Assembly (NCBI GenBank): GCA_902793465.1
Contig: CADBDT010000004.1
Location: 1-64,000 of the forward strand
Source of the DNA: an uncultured Coriobacteriaceae bacterium
GTDB taxonomy: Bacteria > Actinomycetota > Coriobacteriia > Coriobacteriales > Atopobiaceae
Reading direction: 5' to 3'
DNA length: 64,000 nt
The notes below the pieces were generated by a model. It made no database searches. It saw only the letters and a list, made by a program, of their open reading frames with translations, and was not told the origin of the DNA. Positions 20,405-29,056 of this stretch are shown in pieces; position 1 is the first letter of the stretch; each line of letters begins with the position of its first letter. The translations under genes were made by a program, and so were the position numbers.

Positions 20405-21820
20405 GTGCATAATACGAGCGATATGCCCATGGAGCATGGTGCTCCACTTCGGGAAAACGCGCCGCTTCGGGAGAACCAGGAAAGGATGTGGAGTTCCAGC
20501 ATCGTATATTCCCACATTGCCTACGCCCTGGCGAAGGCCTACACCGATCTGTTCTACGTGAACATGGAGACCGGTGAGTTTATTGAGTACAGCAGTGACG
20601 ACGATTGCGGAATGCTCCTGGAAAGCAGGCGAGCCACCGACTTCTTCGAGAGTTGCAGCCGGGAGGTTAGGCTGTATGTGCATCCGGATGACCAAGACAT
20701 GTTTGTGAACACCATGAACAGGGAGTTCCTCTCGGATGTCTTGAACCGCTGCGAGGAATACGAGATGGCCTACCGCAGGGTAAAGGACGGCAGGTCATTC
20801 TACGTGCAGATGAGAATATCTCGGATGAGGGACGACGACCGTTTTATAGTGGTGGCGGTGTCGGACATAGACGAGCTCGTAAGGAAGCGTCGCGCGGAAG
20901 AGCGAGTGCAGGAGGAGCGCACGGTCTATGCGCGTCTTCATGCCATTACCGGCAACCATATTGTGGTCTATGTGGTGAACCCAGAGACCGACCGTTATCG
21001 CGAGATAAGTTCGACCGCCGACTACGAGCGGGTATTCTCGCTGGAAAAGGAGGGGGAGGACTTCTTTAGCCGCGCTAGGAAGACGACCCGTCAATACATC
21101 CACCCAATGGACTTGGGTCGCTTCCTTACGGCTTTTACCAGGGAAAACGTGTGGTCCGCAATCGAGCGTGACGGTATCTTTACTTTAGGTTATCGCCTTG
21201 TGATAGATGGCAGGCCCATGCACGTTCAGATGAAGGCAGCCTTGGTTGAGGAAAACAAGGGCTCCCGTTTGATTATCGGCCTTACCGATATAGACGCGCA
21301 GGTTCGCCAGGAGGAGGAGACCGGGAAACGTCTCGCGCATGCTCGGGCCCAAGCCAACATTGACGCCCTAACAGGTGTTAAGAACAAGCATGCCTACCTA
21401 GAGACAGAGGAGCGTCTTAACGAGAAGATTGCAAGGCGCCAGGCACCTCCGTTTGCCATCGTGGTGTTAGACGTTAACGACCTAAAGAGGGTCAACGACA
21501 CGGATGGACATCAGGCCGGAGACCAGCTTCTTTGTGATGCCTGCAAGATTATCTGCGACGCGTTTAAGCACAGTCCCGTATTTCGCGTTGGCGGCGACGA
21601 ATTTGCGGTAATCGCGCAGGGTGCGGACTACGCCAATCTTGAGGAGCGCATATGGGACGTGAGCGTGCACAACGAGGAGGCGCTTAGCTCCAATGGCGTC
21701 GTTGTTGCATGCGGAGTGGCCAAATTCGAGGACGAGGATTGCGTGGCCGCAGTCTTCGACCGTGCCGACCATCGAATGTACGAAGACAAAGCCGCCCTTA
21801 AGTCAAAGGTTGCGAGCTAA
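20405..21820 (+). CDS. diguanylate cyclase (two PAS-like domains, intact GGDEF)
   Basis: 471 residues from a GTG at 20405, chosen over the in-frame ATG at 20393 because GGGAGG at 20395-20400 sits five bases before the GTG and would fall inside the longer version. Two related PAS-like sensory domains are seen (about residues 30-160 and 170-300; both contain a YIHP/YVHPxD segment and end near a TDID/SDID motif). A short helix leads into a GGDEF domain (DALTGVKNKHAYL, VLDVNDLKRVND, RVGGDEF). All catalytic residues are intact, so c-di-GMP synthesis from two GTP is expected. No membrane segment is present, so it is cytoplasmic. No I-site RxxD is evident just before GGDEF. Confidence 0.88.
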   Translation: MHNTSDMPMEHGAPLRENAPLRENQERMWSSSIVYSHIAYALAKAYTDLFYVNMETGEFIEYSSDDDCGMLLESRRATDFFESCSREVRLYVHPDDQDMFVNTMNREFLSDVLNRCEEYEMAYRRVKDGRSFYVQMRISRMRDDDRFIVVAVSDIDELVRKRRAEERVQEERTVYARLHAITGNHIVVYVVNPETDRYREISSTADYERVFSLEKEGEDFFSRARKTTRQYIHPMDLGRFLTAFTRENVWSAIERDGIFTLGYRLVIDGRPMHVQMKAALVEENKGSRLIIGLTDIDAQVRQEEETGKRLAHARAQANIDALTGVKNKHAYLETEERLNEKIARRQAPPFAIVVLDVNDLKRVNDTDGHQAGDQLLCDACKIICDAFKHSPVFRVGGDEFAVIAQGADYANLEERIWDVSVHNEEALSSNGVVVACGVAKFEDEDCVAAVFDRADHRMYEDKAALKSKVAS

Positions 21821-21850
21821 CGGGGAGCAAGGCGGGTGCTTCCCACTTCC

Positions 21851-23116
21851 CTAGGGAACCGTTACTCGTGCCACCGTGCCGCCACCTTGGCGATGCTCGA
21901 ACACCAGCTTGCCGTTGCACATTAGTTCTAGGCGCTGACAAATGTTGGCAAGTGTGGTGTGAGGGTCTTTGGCAATCGCATGGTCGAAGCCAGGGCCATT
22001 GTCCTCCACCACGACTTCGCTTGCAGACCCGACCTTTCTGGTTCGAATCGATACATGCAGCGGGACTGTGTTCGGTCCCATCCCGTGCTTTACGGCATTC
22101 TCTGCAAGCGGCTGAAGCGTGAGTGGCGGGACGCGAAACTGGGTGTGTGGCGTGTCGAACTCTACGACGAGCTTATTTGCAAACTGCGCCTCCTCCACGG
22201 CAAGGTACGCGCGAGTGTGCTCCAGCTCCTCGGAAAAGGGGATGGTCTCGTCGTTGGCTATGGCGTTGAAGTTCTTGCGTAGGTACGTGTTGAAGTCCAT
22301 CGTTACCTGCTGCGCCCTCTTGGGGTCTTGTTCGCAGAGGTAGTAGATGCTCGTCATGGTGTTGTGGATAAAGTGCGGCCGCATTTGGAGCACCGCAATC
22401 TTCGCGCGTTGGCGCGCCGTTTCCTGCTGCAAGAGTATGTACTGCTCGTTTTGCTCCGACACAACAATTACGAACATGGTGATGGACGAAACCGCCATGG
22501 CAATATATACCTGCAGGTAAATGGGGGTAAACATGTGCACGGTTATGCTGATTGCCAGCGGAACGAGGAATACTAGGAAGGCGTAGAACTGTCGCTTGGA
22601 CAGCTTGTCTCGCCTGCGAATCACGCCCGCCAGGCACAGAAAAAGAAGTGCTGGCAGTGGGACCACAAGCAGTGGATAGAGGGGCCCAATTTGAAATTGG
22701 GCATCATCGGGCGAGTAGTAATAAAAGATGTCTGTGAACTGGCAAATTACCAACAGTGTTAAGAACACGGTCCATATTGCCATTACGCCACGAAAAAGCA
22801 TGCTCTTGCGCCAGGTTTCCCCGCAGCAGTTTAGCAAATAGGGTGTTGGCATGATTATAAGAATCGAAGCAAGCAGCGACTCCAAAAAGCCAATTATCAT
22901 TTCGATCTGGAGCGAGTCTGGGTCTCCGTAGACAAAAGGTTCGATGACGAAATTGCATGCGTATAGGGCCAGAATCGTGAAGAAGCACATGAAGAAGCGC
23001 TTGTTCCACCGCGTCATGCCCGGCGTGGCGCCAACGAACCCAAGTCCAATTGCCGACAACAACAACGATGCGCCAATAGTTAGGGCAATGACTATCTCGC
23101 GCAAATACAAGCTCAT
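21851..23116 (-). CDS. LytS-like membrane sensor histidine kinase
   Basis: 421 residues. Six or seven hydrophobic segments fill the first 210 residues, then a short coiled linker (EQNEQYILLQQETARQRAKI) and a LytS/YehU-type kinase core. The phospho-acceptor histidine is in MRPHFIHNTM near residue 248, the N box is PLAENAVKHG, and the G box VEDNGPGFD. The long open frame continues upstream inside the regulator gene, but the ATG at 23116 overlaps the regulator stop by four bases and gives the first transmembrane helix directly. It is encoded second, after its presumed partner, the HTH-receiver protein. The signal is unknown. Confidence 0.88.
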   Translation of the reverse strand: MSLYLREIVIALTIGASLLLSAIGLGFVGATPGMTRWNKRFFMCFFTILALYACNFVIEPFVYGDPDSLQIEMIIGFLESLLASILIIMPTPYLLNCCGETWRKSMLFRGVMAIWTVFLTLLVICQFTDIFYYYSPDDAQFQIGPLYPLLVVPLPALLFLCLAGVIRRRDKLSKRQFYAFLVFLVPLAISITVHMFTPIYLQVYIAMAVSSITMFVIVVSEQNEQYILLQQETARQRAKIAVLQMRPHFIHNTMTSIYYLCEQDPKRAQQVTMDFNTYLRKNFNAIANDETIPFSEELEHTRAYLAVEEAQFANKLVVEFDTPHTQFRVPPLTLQPLAENAVKHGMGPNTVPLHVSIRTRKVGSASEVVVEDNGPGFDHAIAKDPHTTLANICQRLELMCNGKLVFEHRQGGGTVARVTVP

Positions 23117-23712
23117 TCTCTCGGGCCTCCCAACGAGAACGGATACCGCAGATCCGATAGTTGTGCGCGAACACCCTCCGGCGTAATTGGCTTGAGCATA
23201 AACCCGCTGGCCCCGGTTCCCCATGCGTCAAGGGAGTACTCGGCGTATGCGGTAAGGAACACCACGTTTGTGCGGGGATTGATGTCGAGCAACGACTTGC
23301 AGAGGTCGAACCCGCTCTCGCCGCCCAGCTCGATGTCGACGAAGGCCAAGGAGACCCTGTTTTCGCTTGCGTACTCGATGGCCTCGGATGGCCACTCGAA
23401 GCCCACGATCGTGGCGTCTGGCATTGCTTGTTCCAGGACGGACAAGCCTCCGGTTAGGATTACCTTCCTGTCCTCCACCATAATAACGTTTGGAGAATAA
23501 TCGTTTTCCGACATGGAGTCCAACAATATGCTGGTGTCCACGTCGAGGCATTTGGCCAGCCGAGTTACCATCGCGACGTTTGGCAGGCGGCTGCCGTTCT
23601 CCCATCGAGCGACGGTTGGCTGGCTTACGTACATCGCAGTTGCAAGCTCTCGTTGCGAGAGTCCCCTCTCGATCCTTAGCTCCCTCAGAGTCTTTGCGAA
23701 CAGCTTGCTCAT
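23113..23712 (-). CDS. XRE-type HTH fused to a response-regulator receiver domain
   Basis: 199 residues. Residues 5-60 form a Cro/CI-type helix-turn-helix (GLSQRELATAMYVSQPTVARWENGSRLP). Residues 74-190 form a receiver: acidic pair Glu80-Asp81, phospho-acceptor Asp126 (LAFVDIELGG), Thr154 and Lys174 (LKPI). The order is reversed from ordinary response regulators, where the receiver is N-terminal, and there is no LytTR output domain although the coupled kinase is LytS-like. It overlaps the kinase gene by ATGA, so they are a two-component pair. Phosphorylation could control dimerisation of the N-terminal HTH. Target genes are unknown. Confidence 0.87.
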   Translation of the reverse strand: MSKLFAKTLRELRIERGLSQRELATAMYVSQPTVARWENGSRLPNVAMVTRLAKCLDVDTSILLDSMSENDYSPNVIMVEDRKVILTGGLSVLEQAMPDATIVGFEWPSEAIEYASENRVSLAFVDIELGGESGFDLCKSLLDINPRTNVVFLTAYAEYSLDAWGTGASGFMLKPITPEGVRAQLSDLRYPFSLGGPRE

Positions 23713-23876
23713 TTTGCTACGCTCCGTCGTTTGTGGCCTTACGTCATATAATACGGCTTTCTGCGGTGGAGATGTGGCTTACAAGTGGAGGACGATTCCT
23801 AATCTTATCAGCATCACAGTTCTAATCTGCCATACTGTCTATCGTTAGAGTATTTTCCACGGGTAAGGATAGTCCC

Positions 23877-24812
23877 ATGAAAAAAGCGTGTTGCGTAATT
23901 GTGGCCTGCATAATGGCGGTTCTGCTCATGCCCCTTGGCGGGTGTGCGGCGCCTGCACCGCAGAAGGAGGAGGCTGCCGTAGAGCAGTCGTACGACGAGC
24001 GCCTCCAAAAGTGCAAGGAGCAGATAGAGGCCATCACGGACTTTAAGCCGCAGATCGTAATCGTTCTTGGCACTGGACTGGGCGACTTCGTAAAGTCGCT
24101 TGACGTAAAGCAGACCATATCATACAAGGACATCGACGGCTGGCCCATGTCGACGGCGCCAGAGCATGCGGGAAACCTGGTGTTTGCAGAGTATCGCGGC
24201 CTCAAGCTTGCCATTATGCAGGGAAGGTTGCATGGCTACGAAGGCTATTCCGAGCAGGAGGTGGTGCTACCTTTGCGCGTACTCCATATGCTTGGTGCAG
24301 ATACGGCAATTCTTTCCAATGCTACCGGATCGCTTAACCCCGACTTCCGCGTGGGAGAGTTCGTGTGCGTGGAGGACCAGATATCCTCGTTTGTTCCGTC
24401 GCCGCTCATTGGCAAGAACAACGACGAGCTGGGAAGCAGGTTCGTAGGCATGACGGATGCATTTGACAAAAACATGCATGATACGGTGCTTAAGCTTGGC
24501 GAGCAAAACAACATTCCTGTGCACAGCGGCGTGTATCTTCAGGTAACCGGCCCGCAGTTCGAGACTCCCGCGGAAATAAAGATGTATCGCTCACTTGGTG
24601 CCGACACCATAGCTATGAGCATGGCCGATGAGGTTCTGGCCGCCAGACACATGGGGATGAAGGTGTGCGCCATAAACTGCATTTCCAACATGGCTGCCGG
24701 AATGGAAGAGGAAGGCTTTACCGAGGGCTCGGTGGAAGAGACCGTAAAGGGGGTAGTGCCCAACTTCCAAAAGCTCGTTAACGGTCTGCTGGACTCGCTA
24801 GCTGGCGCGTAA
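23877..24812 (+). CDS. purine nucleoside phosphorylase with lipoprotein signal peptide
   Basis: 311 residues. The first 23 form a lipoprotein signal peptide with lipobox LGGC (Cys23), followed by a short linker. The rest is a PNP/MTAP-family phosphorylase: VLGTGLGDF phosphate loop, APEHAGNLVFAE, MQGRLHGYEGYS, LSNATGSLNP, the substrate segment VTGPQFETPAEI, and MSMADEVLAARHMGMKV with the conserved INCISNMAAG. Known enzymes of this trimeric class cleave inosine and guanosine with phosphate in the cytoplasm; here the signal implies that it is lipid-anchored on the outer face of the membrane. The canonical MSTVPE segment reads MSMADE, which may shift specificity. AAGGATAG precedes the start. Confidence 0.86.
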   Translation: MKKACCVIVACIMAVLLMPLGGCAAPAPQKEEAAVEQSYDERLQKCKEQIEAITDFKPQIVIVLGTGLGDFVKSLDVKQTISYKDIDGWPMSTAPEHAGNLVFAEYRGLKLAIMQGRLHGYEGYSEQEVVLPLRVLHMLGADTAILSNATGSLNPDFRVGEFVCVEDQISSFVPSPLIGKNNDELGSRFVGMTDAFDKNMHDTVLKLGEQNNIPVHSGVYLQVTGPQFETPAEIKMYRSLGADTIAMSMADEVLAARHMGMKVCAINCISNMAAGMEEEGFTEGSVEETVKGVVPNFQKLVNGLLDSLAGA

Positions 24813-24837
24813 GGACTCAGGCCAACCGTTCGAAATA

Positions 24838-24945
24838 GTGTGCCGCTTGGGGATACTCCCCTGCGGGTACATCGCGGATAGCCCAATCACAATGAGGAGA
24901 GTTTCCCGCGATGTACCCGCAGGGGAGTATCCCCAAGCGGCACAC
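24838..24945. repeat. class B repeat B2, 39-bp perfect inverted repeat
   Basis: Arms 24838-24876 and 24907-24945 are perfect complements; loop of 30 bases. The arm contains GTGCCGCTTGGGG, then ATACTCCCCTGCGGGTACAT and CGCG. It sits between the convergent phosphorylase and Pr6Pr genes, where it can terminate both. It is almost identical, loop included, to B6 at 60537-60640. Confidence 0.92.
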
Positions 24946-24976
24946 CACTCCGTAAAAAGGCATGTCCCCCTTGTCC

Positions 24977-25639
24977 CTAGCTCTTCCGTGCGAGCAGGCG
25001 GTCTATGCCAAACAGAATGTAGCCCAACGCAACAAACGCCGCGAACATTACGCCACAGAATGCAGCTACGCCACCGACGCCCGAGATGCCAGGGTCGAGG
25101 AAGGTGTAGGGGTAGCGGGTTACGTCTCCGGTGGTGCCGCCTCCCATGTACATGCCAAGAGGACCTGCGCAAACCATGACCACTACCAAATACACCACTA
25201 CCAGTGACATCCATGCAAAGGGACCCCATACGGGCATCTTGCCCTTTTTGTCGAAGAGCGCCCAGTCCAAAAGCGTCATTATGGGCACAACGTAGTGCAG
25301 CACCAAAATGTGCCACACAATCTGGCCGTCTTTAAAAAGTGCGTCAAAGAGCATAAAGTGGGCAATGAGCATGGTTACGAGCAACGAGATGGTGGCCGTG
25401 TACTTTACCTGCGGTGCAAACGTTACTGCCTCTTGGTCGTCTCGATTGCGCACGAGCCAGATAACCGCAACCAGGAAATAGACCCATGCAAACAGGTTGG
25501 AAATGTTGGTAAACATGTGCGGGAAATTGGGGCTATAGGCGCCAGCGAGTATTCCCGAGCCATCCAGCAGGCCGTAGGTTCCAAACACAAGCAGTACGAC
25601 CTTCCATACGATGGATGCCGTTTTGTTCTTAATCCTCAA
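24977..25639 (-). CDS. Pr6Pr-family membrane protein
   Basis: 220 residues with six hydrophobic helices, matching the Pr6Pr family (FAR-17a/AIG1-like), whose members are common in low-abundance actinobacteria and lactic bacteria but have no established biochemical role in prokaryotes. Features are NISNLFAWVYF in helix 2, LVLHYVVPIMTLLDW in the middle, and RYPYTFLDP before the last two helices. The start is a TTG at 25637-25639 with AGGAG seven bases upstream; no ATG fits as well. It is the downstream gene of the EAL-protein unit on the same strand, separated by class A repeat A4. Confidence 0.75.
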   Translation of the reverse strand: MRIKNKTASIVWKVVLLVFGTYGLLDGSGILAGAYSPNFPHMFTNISNLFAWVYFLVAVIWLVRNRDDQEAVTFAPQVKYTATISLLVTMLIAHFMLFDALFKDGQIVWHILVLHYVVPIMTLLDWALFDKKGKMPVWGPFAWMSLVVVYLVVVMVCAGPLGMYMGGGTTGDVTRYPYTFLDPGISGVGGVAAFCGVMFAAFVALGYILFGIDRLLARKS

Positions 25640-25672
25640 GATGTGCTCCTTATCCAGTTGCTTTGCTTATGG

Positions 25673-25738
25673 ACCTCTCAAGAGGGGTACTCCCCCTTGA
25701 TAGGTACCCATCAAGGGGGAGTACCCCTCTCGATAGGT
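25673..25738. repeat. class A repeat A4, two inverted units
   Basis: Two 33-bp class A units in inverted orientation, like A1, directly abutting the stop codon of the EAL-protein gene. It could act as that gene's terminator. Confidence 0.88.
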
Positions 25739-28700
25739 CTATTCGAGGTTGGGGACCCGGTAGCCAGGTACCTCGTTGGCAGGCAGCGGGCGAGAGAAGC
25801 AGTAGCCCTGGATGGCATCGGCCCCAAAGGTCGTAAGAAGCTCGGCCTGCCAGGGCTCTTCCACGCCCTCAACAATAATGGCCTTGCCCAAGCCGTGGCT
25901 CATGCGCACGAGGTTGTGCACGAACTCGTTGCCGCGCGAGTCGGTGCCCGCCGAGTTGGAGTCGATTTCGGGCACGAGGAACGCATCCACAATGGACTTG
26001 TCGAACTTTATAACGTCTACCGGGATGTATGCCAGGTAGTTGAGGGACGAGTAACCCGTGCCAAAGTCGTCCATAAGAATCTTGATGCCCGCCTGCTGAA
26101 GGCGGCCAAAGAAGGTAGACGTCTCTTTTTCGTGACGCATAACGAGCCGCTCGGTAATCTCGATTTCGATGAGCGACGGGTCTATGTCGTACTCGTCCAG
26201 CAGCTCAAAGAGGTAGTCGATGTAGCCCGTATCGGCCATTTGCATGCTCGAGTAGTTAATGGAAACGGGACGGAGCTCCATGCCCTCGCTGCGCCATGCG
26301 GCAAGTTGCTGCACCACGAGCTTGGTGGTAATGCGCCCGATGCGCAGGATAAGGCCGCTGGACTCGGCAAGCGGGATAAACTCTCCCGGCGAAACGCTTC
26401 CGTCTTGCATACGTACGAGTGCCTCGTAGCCGCTTACCGTACGAGTGCCCAGGTTAACCTGAGGCTGGTAGACCATATAGAAGAGCTCGTTTTCCACCGC
26501 CTGCTCGAGCAGCTCCTGCACCTCGTTGGAGCGGCTCATCTGCTGGAGCAGCTCGTTTGAGTACACGTAGATGCCGCGACTCTCGCCTTCTCTTGCGCGG
26601 TCGAGTGCCATATGGCAGTTGCGAATAACCTGCTCCGGGTCGTCGGAGCCGCTTGAGGTTGCAATGCCAATGCTTGCGTGCAGGTGGAGTGCGTCCGTGC
26701 TGGGTGCATCGTCCTCGGAATTGTCCGACGGCGCTGTGTCGCCGGTCAGGGAAAGCGGCGTTTGGGCAATGCGCGCGATCTCTTGCACCTCTGCGGATTC
26801 GCTCGTATACAGAACGTCTTCGCACACGAGCAGGAACAGGCCCATGCCATAGCGATACACGGTACGTCGGTTCGGAGTCTCCTTCGCGAATTCGAGCAGC
26901 CGCTTGCCCGTTTCCACCATTACGCGATCGCCCATGTCGTGGCCGTACGACTCGTTGATGGTGTGGAAGTTGTCGATGCCCACGAACACCATAGTGTACG
27001 GTCCGCTGGAGGCAAGGGCGGCATTAAGGCGGCGAATCGCGCCGCGTCGGTTAATGAGCCCTGTTACGGCATCGTGCTCGTAGGACCACAGCAGGTTTTC
27101 CTGCGCGTCAATTATCTCGAGGTCCTTGCGGTGCATGGCGCGATTGTGGATAGCGCGTCCGATACCGTAGATAATTGCTCCAAGCGCGAGTGCCACGGCA
27201 GAGAAGCCCGCGATGAGCCATGGTACGGGAAGTCGGTTGAACACGGTCATCGTGTCCACGCGCGGAGCGGTGTTTGCCACGGTTATGGTGCCGAGTGCGG
27301 TCTCGTCGGCTTGGGACGCCTTGGAAAGGATGGCGCCGAGCGTCGCGTTTTTCCTGGCGACGGCGCCATAGACGGGAAGGATCGACTCGCTGACGACCGC
27401 CTCCACAAAGGTGCCTGCGCGGTGTTGGTTTATGAGCCAGGTCGCGCGTGCGGAAGACGTTACGAACAAATCTACCTCGCCATTCTGTAGCGCCTTATAA
27501 CAGTCGTCCAGCGACTTCATGGACACAAGGTCGTAGTCTGTCTTCTGGGTGGCAAGATATACCGCCAGGGTGTCGCGCTCGGACTCATACACGGCCGTCC
27601 TTATGCCATGCGCCTCCTCAAACAGGAGGTTCTGCTTATGAGGCATTGCGATGCTAATGATGTTTTGCATCCCGTACGAGCTCGTAAGCACCAAGTCGTG
27701 CTGCCCTGCCGTCGTGCTGTCGATTACTGTCATGCCAAGGACGTCTGCCTTGCCTTCGGCCACCGCCTGAATTGCGGCGTCCAGGCTTGGGTAGTCCGCC
27801 ACCTCAAACGATATCGACGTGCCGCACTCGTTGACGACCTTGGCAAGGTGCTCGTAGTAGTCCTTTACGATTCCGCTTGTCTTTCCGTCGGCATTGTCGT
27901 GGTACGGAGGGTTGCTCGTAATCGTGGCAACGGTAAGGGGTGCCTGGGAGTGCTCTTGCAGGAAGCTCTTCTCGGCGGCGGTGAACGCAAGCCCAGCCTC
28001 TCGCTTGGCCTTGTATGCACCCTCAAGGTGCTCAAAGTACAGCACGTCTTCGTCGAGGATGCGGTTCATGGCGGAGTCTACGGCGTTCTTGAGGTCCTTC
28101 TCGTTCTTGTTGAACACAACGAAGTAGTCGATTACGTCTATTACAAGCACTTCGCGGCAGTCTGTAAGAACGCTCGAGTTCACAAACGCGCCGTCTATCT
28201 TTCCGGATGAGAGGGCGCTTACCAGCTCGTCTTCGCCAGCGTAGGTGGTTAGATTTAGCTCTATGGCGGCCTGCTTTGCCCATTCGAGCGCCTTGGTTGC
28301 CATAATGGAGCCTTCTATGGCACCCACCTTCATGTGGGCAATCTGCTCTATGTTGCCGTATTCGTAGCGGTCGTCGTCGGGGCGAACGCGAAGGTTGAGC
28401 TTTCCGCTGCCAATCTTGCGCTCCGCATATAAGAACCGCTGTTCGCGCTCGGGTGTCTTGGAAATGCCGGCGGCCATTTCCACCTCGCCTTTTTCCACTG
28501 CGTCGAGCAGCTCGTTAAAGTCGGAGTAGAAGGTGTATTGCATGTCGAAGCCGGCATACTGCGCAACGCGGTTCATGAACTCGGCGTCGAAGCCGCGCAA
28601 AACGCCATTCTGGTCGCGCTGGGCAGAGCCCGCCTGCTCCACCACACCCATCTTTACCGTGTTGTTTTGCTGGCTGCTGCTAAAGGTGGCAAAGGCGACG

Positions 28701-28804
28701 TTCGGAGCGAACGCAAGCGCGCCCCCGGCCGCAAGACATGCGACCAAAACACACGCGATTGCCGCGCGCACAAGTGCAAAATGACGCCGTGCGGTAGGGA
28801 CCAT
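25739..28804 (-). CDS. periplasmic-binding sensor with degenerate GGDEF and intact EAL (c-di-GMP phosphodiesterase)
   Basis: 1,021 residues from the ATG at 28804. An N-terminal signal/anchor helix is followed by two tandem solute-binding-protein family 3 domains (about 45-275 and 295-520), a transmembrane helix near 545-570, a GGDEF-like domain in which the signature reads RYGMGLF (inactive as a cyclase), and an EAL domain. EAL residues are all there: YEALVRM, SINYSS, EIEITERL, DDFGTGYSSL, KFDKSIVD, VEGVEE, QGYCFSRPLP. It should hydrolyse c-di-GMP in response to an extracellular small ligand, probably an amino acid. The open frame extends 22 codons further, but a promoter-like element lies there, so the shorter start is used. 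Confidence 0.9.
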   Translation of the reverse strand: MVPTARRHFALVRAAIACVLVACLAAGGALAFAPNVAFATFSSSQQNNTVKMGVVEQAGSAQRDQNGVLRGFDAEFMNRVAQYAGFDMQYTFYSDFNELLDAVEKGEVEMAAGISKTPEREQRFLYAERKIGSGKLNLRVRPDDDRYEYGNIEQIAHMKVGAIEGSIMATKALEWAKQAAIELNLTTYAGEDELVSALSSGKIDGAFVNSSVLTDCREVLVIDVIDYFVVFNKNEKDLKNAVDSAMNRILDEDVLYFEHLEGAYKAKREAGLAFTAAEKSFLQEHSQAPLTVATITSNPPYHDNADGKTSGIVKDYYEHLAKVVNECGTSISFEVADYPSLDAAIQAVAEGKADVLGMTVIDSTTAGQHDLVLTSSYGMQNIISIAMPHKQNLLFEEAHGIRTAVYESERDTLAVYLATQKTDYDLVSMKSLDDCYKALQNGEVDLFVTSSARATWLINQHRAGTFVEAVVSESILPVYGAVARKNATLGAILSKASQADETALGTITVANTAPRVDTMTVFNRLPVPWLIAGFSAVALALGAIIYGIGRAIHNRAMHRKDLEIIDAQENLLWSYEHDAVTGLINRRGAIRRLNAALASSGPYTMVFVGIDNFHTINESYGHDMGDRVMVETGKRLLEFAKETPNRRTVYRYGMGLFLLVCEDVLYTSESAEVQEIARIAQTPLSLTGDTAPSDNSEDDAPSTDALHLHASIGIATSSGSDDPEQVIRNCHMALDRAREGESRGIYVYSNELLQQMSRSNEVQELLEQAVENELFYMVYQPQVNLGTRTVSGYEALVRMQDGSVSPGEFIPLAESSGLILRIGRITTKLVVQQLAAWRSEGMELRPVSINYSSMQMADTGYIDYLFELLDEYDIDPSLIEIEITERLVMRHEKETSTFFGRLQQAGIKILMDDFGTGYSSLNYLAYIPVDVIKFDKSIVDAFLVPEIDSNSAGTDSRGNEFVHNLVRMSHGLGKAIIVEGVEEPWQAELLTTFGADAIQGYCFSRPLPANEVPGYRVPNLE

Positions 28805-28839
28805 AGCAAATCCGATGTTCAATGGGGAACTACCGTTAT

Positions 28840-28870
28840 AGCATACCAGAGTTATGGGGGTTTGAGGCAA
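28840..28870 (-). promoter_or_regulatory. candidate extended -10 promoter for the EAL-protein gene
   Basis: On the minus strand TGGTATGCT (the -10 hexamer at 28840-28845 plus TG) with a TTGCCT-like -35 at 28865-28870 and a 19-base spacer. It ends 36 bases before the chosen start codon. The class A5 repeat begins 16 bases further upstream. Confidence 0.4.
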
Positions 28871-28885
28871 ACAGAAGAACGTTCC

Positions 28886-28961
28886 GACCTCTCAAAGGGG
28901 GTACTCCCCCTTGATAGGTCGCTTACGACCAATCAAGGGGGAGTACCCCCTTTGAGAGGTC
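28886..28961. repeat. class A repeat A5 in a divergent promoter region
   Basis: Two inverted class A units (GACCTCTCAAAGGGGGTACT at the left edge) with a 12-base spacer, forming a perfect 30-bp outer stem. It lies between two divergent starts (28804 minus and 29057 plus), so it cannot be merely a gene-end terminator; it would insulate or regulate the two promoters. Confidence 0.88.
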
Positions 28962-29056
28962 GCCGCCGACCATCGATTTACGTGGCTTGTGGCCGACCCG
29001 TGAACAGTAACGGTACAATAGCCGTATTGGACACAAGACTAATTGGGGAGGGCCGC

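Noticed and set aside
28538..29056. Open frame extending the lipase gene upstream by about 170 codons
   Set aside because: It passes antisense through the EAL-protein start and the class A5 repeat; the ATG at 29057 starts a good lipase N terminus.
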